A stretch of DNA of 64,000 nt, taken from Silurus meridionalis (Eukaryota; Chordata; Actinopteri; Siluriformes; Siluridae). Location of the stretch: contig NC_060885.1 of NCBI RefSeq assembly GCF_014805685.1, positions 30,675,132 to 30,739,131 of the forward strand, written 5' to 3'. The notes beneath the pieces are model-generated. The model was not told the DNA's origin and ran no database searches. It saw nothing but the letters and a program-made list of their open reading frames with translations. Both the position numbers and the translations under genes were made by a program. Positions 52,350 through 56,849 of this stretch are shown here, piece by piece (position 1 is the stretch's first letter; every line of letters begins with the position of its first letter).

Positions 52350-55300
52350 TCACTCACTCCAGTCTAACCAGGTAAAAGTAAAACATTCTTCTTTACATTG
52401 GCACAAAATAAGAATAGTAGAATATAAAAATACATTGTATTGTACATTTTGTACAAGTATTCAGACCCTTTTTAATGTTTTTAAAAGATTATCTTATGTC
52501 GTAGTCTGATACAACAAATTTTTCTCTTATTAATCTACACTCTATAGCCCATAATAAAAAAGTAATAACAGAATTCTGTTAATTAAAAAAATCCTGAAAT
52601 ATCACACGTACACATGTATTCAGATTTTTTGCAAAACACTTTAAGATGAGCTCAGGTGGCTCCCATTTCTCATGATCAATGCTGAGATGTTCTAAGATGC
52701 CCTTATCCAGAGCAACTTACATTTATCTCATTTATACGACTAAGCAGTTATTGGGTTAAGGGCCTTGCTTAGGGGCCCATGGGTGGCAGGTGTTGGTGTT
52801 GCTGGGATTTGAACTCACAAACTTTGGCTCAAATGCTAAGATTCTAGTTTCTTGAATGGACATGATTTGAAAAGACACACCTCTCTATAGAAGGCCTCAC
52901 AGCTGACAATGACTAGATGGAAGAAACTCCTCAGTGCCAAACCCATGGAAATCTGCTTGGAGTTTCCAACAGGCACCTGAAGAAGATTGTCTGGCCTGAT
53001 GAAACTATGATTGAATTGTTTGGCCTTAATTCTAAACGTTATGTCTGGATGAAACCAGGCATCGCTGATCAAATGCCCAAAACCATCTCAACAGTGAAGC
53101 AGGGTGGTGGTGGTATTATGCTGTGGGATGTTTTTCTGCAACAGGGACATGGCAACTGGTCAGGGTTGATGGAAAGCTGAGTGGAGCAAAGTAGAGATAT
53201 CCTCAATAAAAACTTGTTCTACAGCACTCAGGGCATCAGTCTGTGCCAAAGGTTCAGGTACTGAGTATAGATTAATGGGGGAAAAGTCTAATATAATTGA
53301 TTTTAGTTCCGGCTGCAATTTATTAAAATAAAAAAAAAGTGATGGAGGTTTAAATACTTCCTGAATGCACTGTATATAGTGATTAGTAAAAATGTTATCA
53401 GGTATTTACATCAGAGCAAATACTTCTGTGATAGTACCATGATTAGGAACAGTAAGGGACAGTTTGTCCTTATATAGTACATTAAAACAACTTCATGCCC
53501 TTTTTTTATTCCACTACAGGATCAGGACAAGCTCCGTCCTCTCTCCAGTCTGGTTAACTTGGCCATCACTCTCTCTGACATTCAGGACATGGACCCCATT
53601 TTCACCAACCTCCCTTATAGCACCAATGTCGAGGAGGAAGCACCGCTGGTCAGTGCCCACACCCATACACACACTTCCAAATTTAATCTGCAACCATCCG
53701 ATATTGCATTTCACTTTCATCTGAACCACTTTGACCAGTTTTTACAATCCCCCAGTCTCACAGAGTGACATTCGAATGGTCGCCTCTACTTTTATCTCTG
53801 TAACTTCCTTTTATGGACGATGTCAGAGAGTGCACAAGCAAATCTATTCTCCTGGGGACTGTGTGATTATGCTATGATTTAATTGCGGTATTCTATACAC
53901 GCATGCACACACGCGTGCACGCACACACACATACACACACGTACACTCGCATATACACATACATATATATGTATTGGGACACCTGCTTTCCCAGCCATGT
54001 GTGGTTCTTTCCCAAACTGTTATCGCAAAGCTGAAGGCACACAATTGTATGCATTAGATGAAGATTTAAACCTGTTCTGTGCACAAAGCAAACTCCTTGA
54101 AGATATGCTTCGTATGGGTTGAAGTGGAAGCTACTATAGAGCTTATCTCAAACCTAGGGAACACTACTGAGATTAAGTGGAACCCCAGGCCTGATCACCT
54201 GACCTACATCAGTATCATGTACATCATGACTTTACTAACCCTTGTGTCTGAATGAGCACAAACCTTTACAAGCACACTTCAAAATTTAGAGGAACATCTC
54301 AGAAGAGTGGAGGGGATTATACAAGCAAATGGAGACTAAATGTAGATACGACTAGAATATGACTATTAAAAAGAACAAACTTCTGATTATGTGTCTGAAA
54401 ACATTTGGCAATATAGTGTGTGTGTGTGTGTGTGTGTGTATGTATATGTGTTTTGTATATGTGTGCTTTTTTGTATGTATGTATATATGTATGTATGTAT
54501 GTATGCATGTATGAAGGTGTGTTTGTGTACTTTGTGTCTATATGTTTGTCTGTGTGTGTATACATGTGTGTTTGTGTGTGCTAGAGATCTAGGATTGTCG
54601 TTCTTACTTGTAAATGCATGCACACATGTACGCACACTCGTATACTCACACATACTCATCCTTCTATAGTAATATGGCAGAATTTATATTTGCATGAATA
54701 TTAACAGTATGCGAAAGAAATGAGGGTTTGGTGACTGGCTGATTCATCCAAACAAGGTCAGATAGAGAGAGAGAGAGAGAGATGCTCTGAGCTTGCCGAT
54801 TCTTGGCTCTGTGACTGAGGAGAATTTACTATGACAAATGTGTGTTATGGGTTGCCAAATCCTCTCTGGCTTTAAGCTCTAGTCCCCTAAAGCCTGAATT
54901 CGGTCCATTAAAACCTGCTTTTCTTTTAACAGTTACTGGGGACGAAAACAAATCTGTTTGCACACCGTCTTCTTTTTATTGCGGTGTTTCGTCGTGCTGC
55001 TGTATATTGTACTCAGATGGTAACAAATAGATGCGTCAGGGACGGACAAATCATAAACACGTTATCTAGCTTACCAGGCAAGGAGATGTTCCAGCATGCT
55101 GCCCTGTCCCATTTGGCTGTCGCATAAACTGTATGGACTGCTAGTTAGCGAGTTCAATACATTAATACAGATGAAGGAGAGTGAACAAGGATCAAAATTC
55201 CAGTGGAGGAGACAGTGTAGACCAGGGGTGCCCAATACGTTACTCGCGATCTACCAGTTGATCACAAAGGTACTGTGTGGGTAGATCACATGATATAAAA

Positions 55301-56252
55301 AAAGATATTTATTTATGCATTTTTATAGTAGGTAGATCATTTTATAAGTAGCCTACATGCTGAAAAAGTGTGTGCACCCCCTGGTGTAGACATAGTCCCT
55401 ATCTTCTCCTGATCAATCATCGGATGAAACACACTGACAAAAGTCACTGGGCGAACATTTTGCTTATGGCATGCGGATTCAAGATTGGACCAGCAGATGT
55501 TTTTCTTCTGTAAACCAAATACATTTGGACTTAAAAAGAAAAAAGATTTGTTGCAATTGAATTTTTAATTTCCTGCTTTTTACATCAAGATGCATTTATG
55601 TTTACATCAAGATGCATTTATGTATTTTAGACCACCCAGCTGTTCTTCAATGCTTTCTGCATGATGAAGCTCCTACAAGTTTAAATAGATGCATTTCTTT
55701 GTAAATTGGCAGATACATTAAAACGTCTACTATCTTGAGTTACATCCTCAATTAAGATTACTGAGCCTGTTCCAGAAGTAACCATGGAAGCCCACCCATG
55801 ACACTACCTCCACTGAGCTTTCATATACCGGATGATGAGCAGATTAAAATCCTTCCTTTCTTGACACATTGGGCCTTCCATCAAGAGGATAATTCTGGGA
55901 ATCATGCAGCAAAAAATGGATGTTGTGTTATAGATGTATATACCAGAAAACATCTGCTGAAATTCTGATACATCTCATATCCATCTTTGGACCTAAAACC
56001 CAAACTGTCCTCAGTGCATCAGCATTGGCCTTGCAATACTTTTATATGACTTATATTTTAATGCCAAAACAATGCAACAGTTTCTAAATAGACACACACA
56101 CAGACACACACAAAGCCCATAGATGCACATCAGATGCTGGAGAGGTATCTAAATGGTTGTTTTTGTATCCTGTGTCCTCAAATTGACATTTTCAGCCTTT
56201 TAGTGTCAAACACCATTTGGCTGTCATACTTCATCTCATGAGGGAAGGGAGC

Positions 56253-56300
<48 letters not shown>

Positions 56301-56610
56301 AGAAAGAAAGAGAAAGACTATTGTGAAGATGAGTATTTGGCTGAGTGAGCATTGTACATGTGTGGACAGCGGAGGAACGGCTCTCAAATAATTTCAGCAT
56401 CATTTCACTTCCCCGAGTTTTTTTTCCCTCTCACTTATCCTTCTTTTCTTATATCATTCTCTCTCACTCTTTCTTTTCCTCTATCTCTCTTTCTCTCTCT
56501 TGCTCTCTTTCAGCAAGGTAAATTGTATTGTAATTGGTGCAGGCTGCTCTTTTAGTACTCATGATGCATGATAAAAGAATTCTTAAATGGTTCAATCTTC
56601 TCTTTTGCTG

Positions 56611-56657
<47 letters not shown>

Positions 56658-56808
56658 GTACTTTTCAGCAGGCATTTTGGCTTTCAAGAAGTTTGCCACT
56701 TATTAAATCTTTATGGAGATCATAAACTGAGCGGCATCCAAAAGCCCAGAATTATTAGGGAGGCTTCCTGAGATCTGCTCTACAGGACCTGGGTGTTTTG
56801 TATGTGTT

Positions 56809-56849
<41 letters not shown>

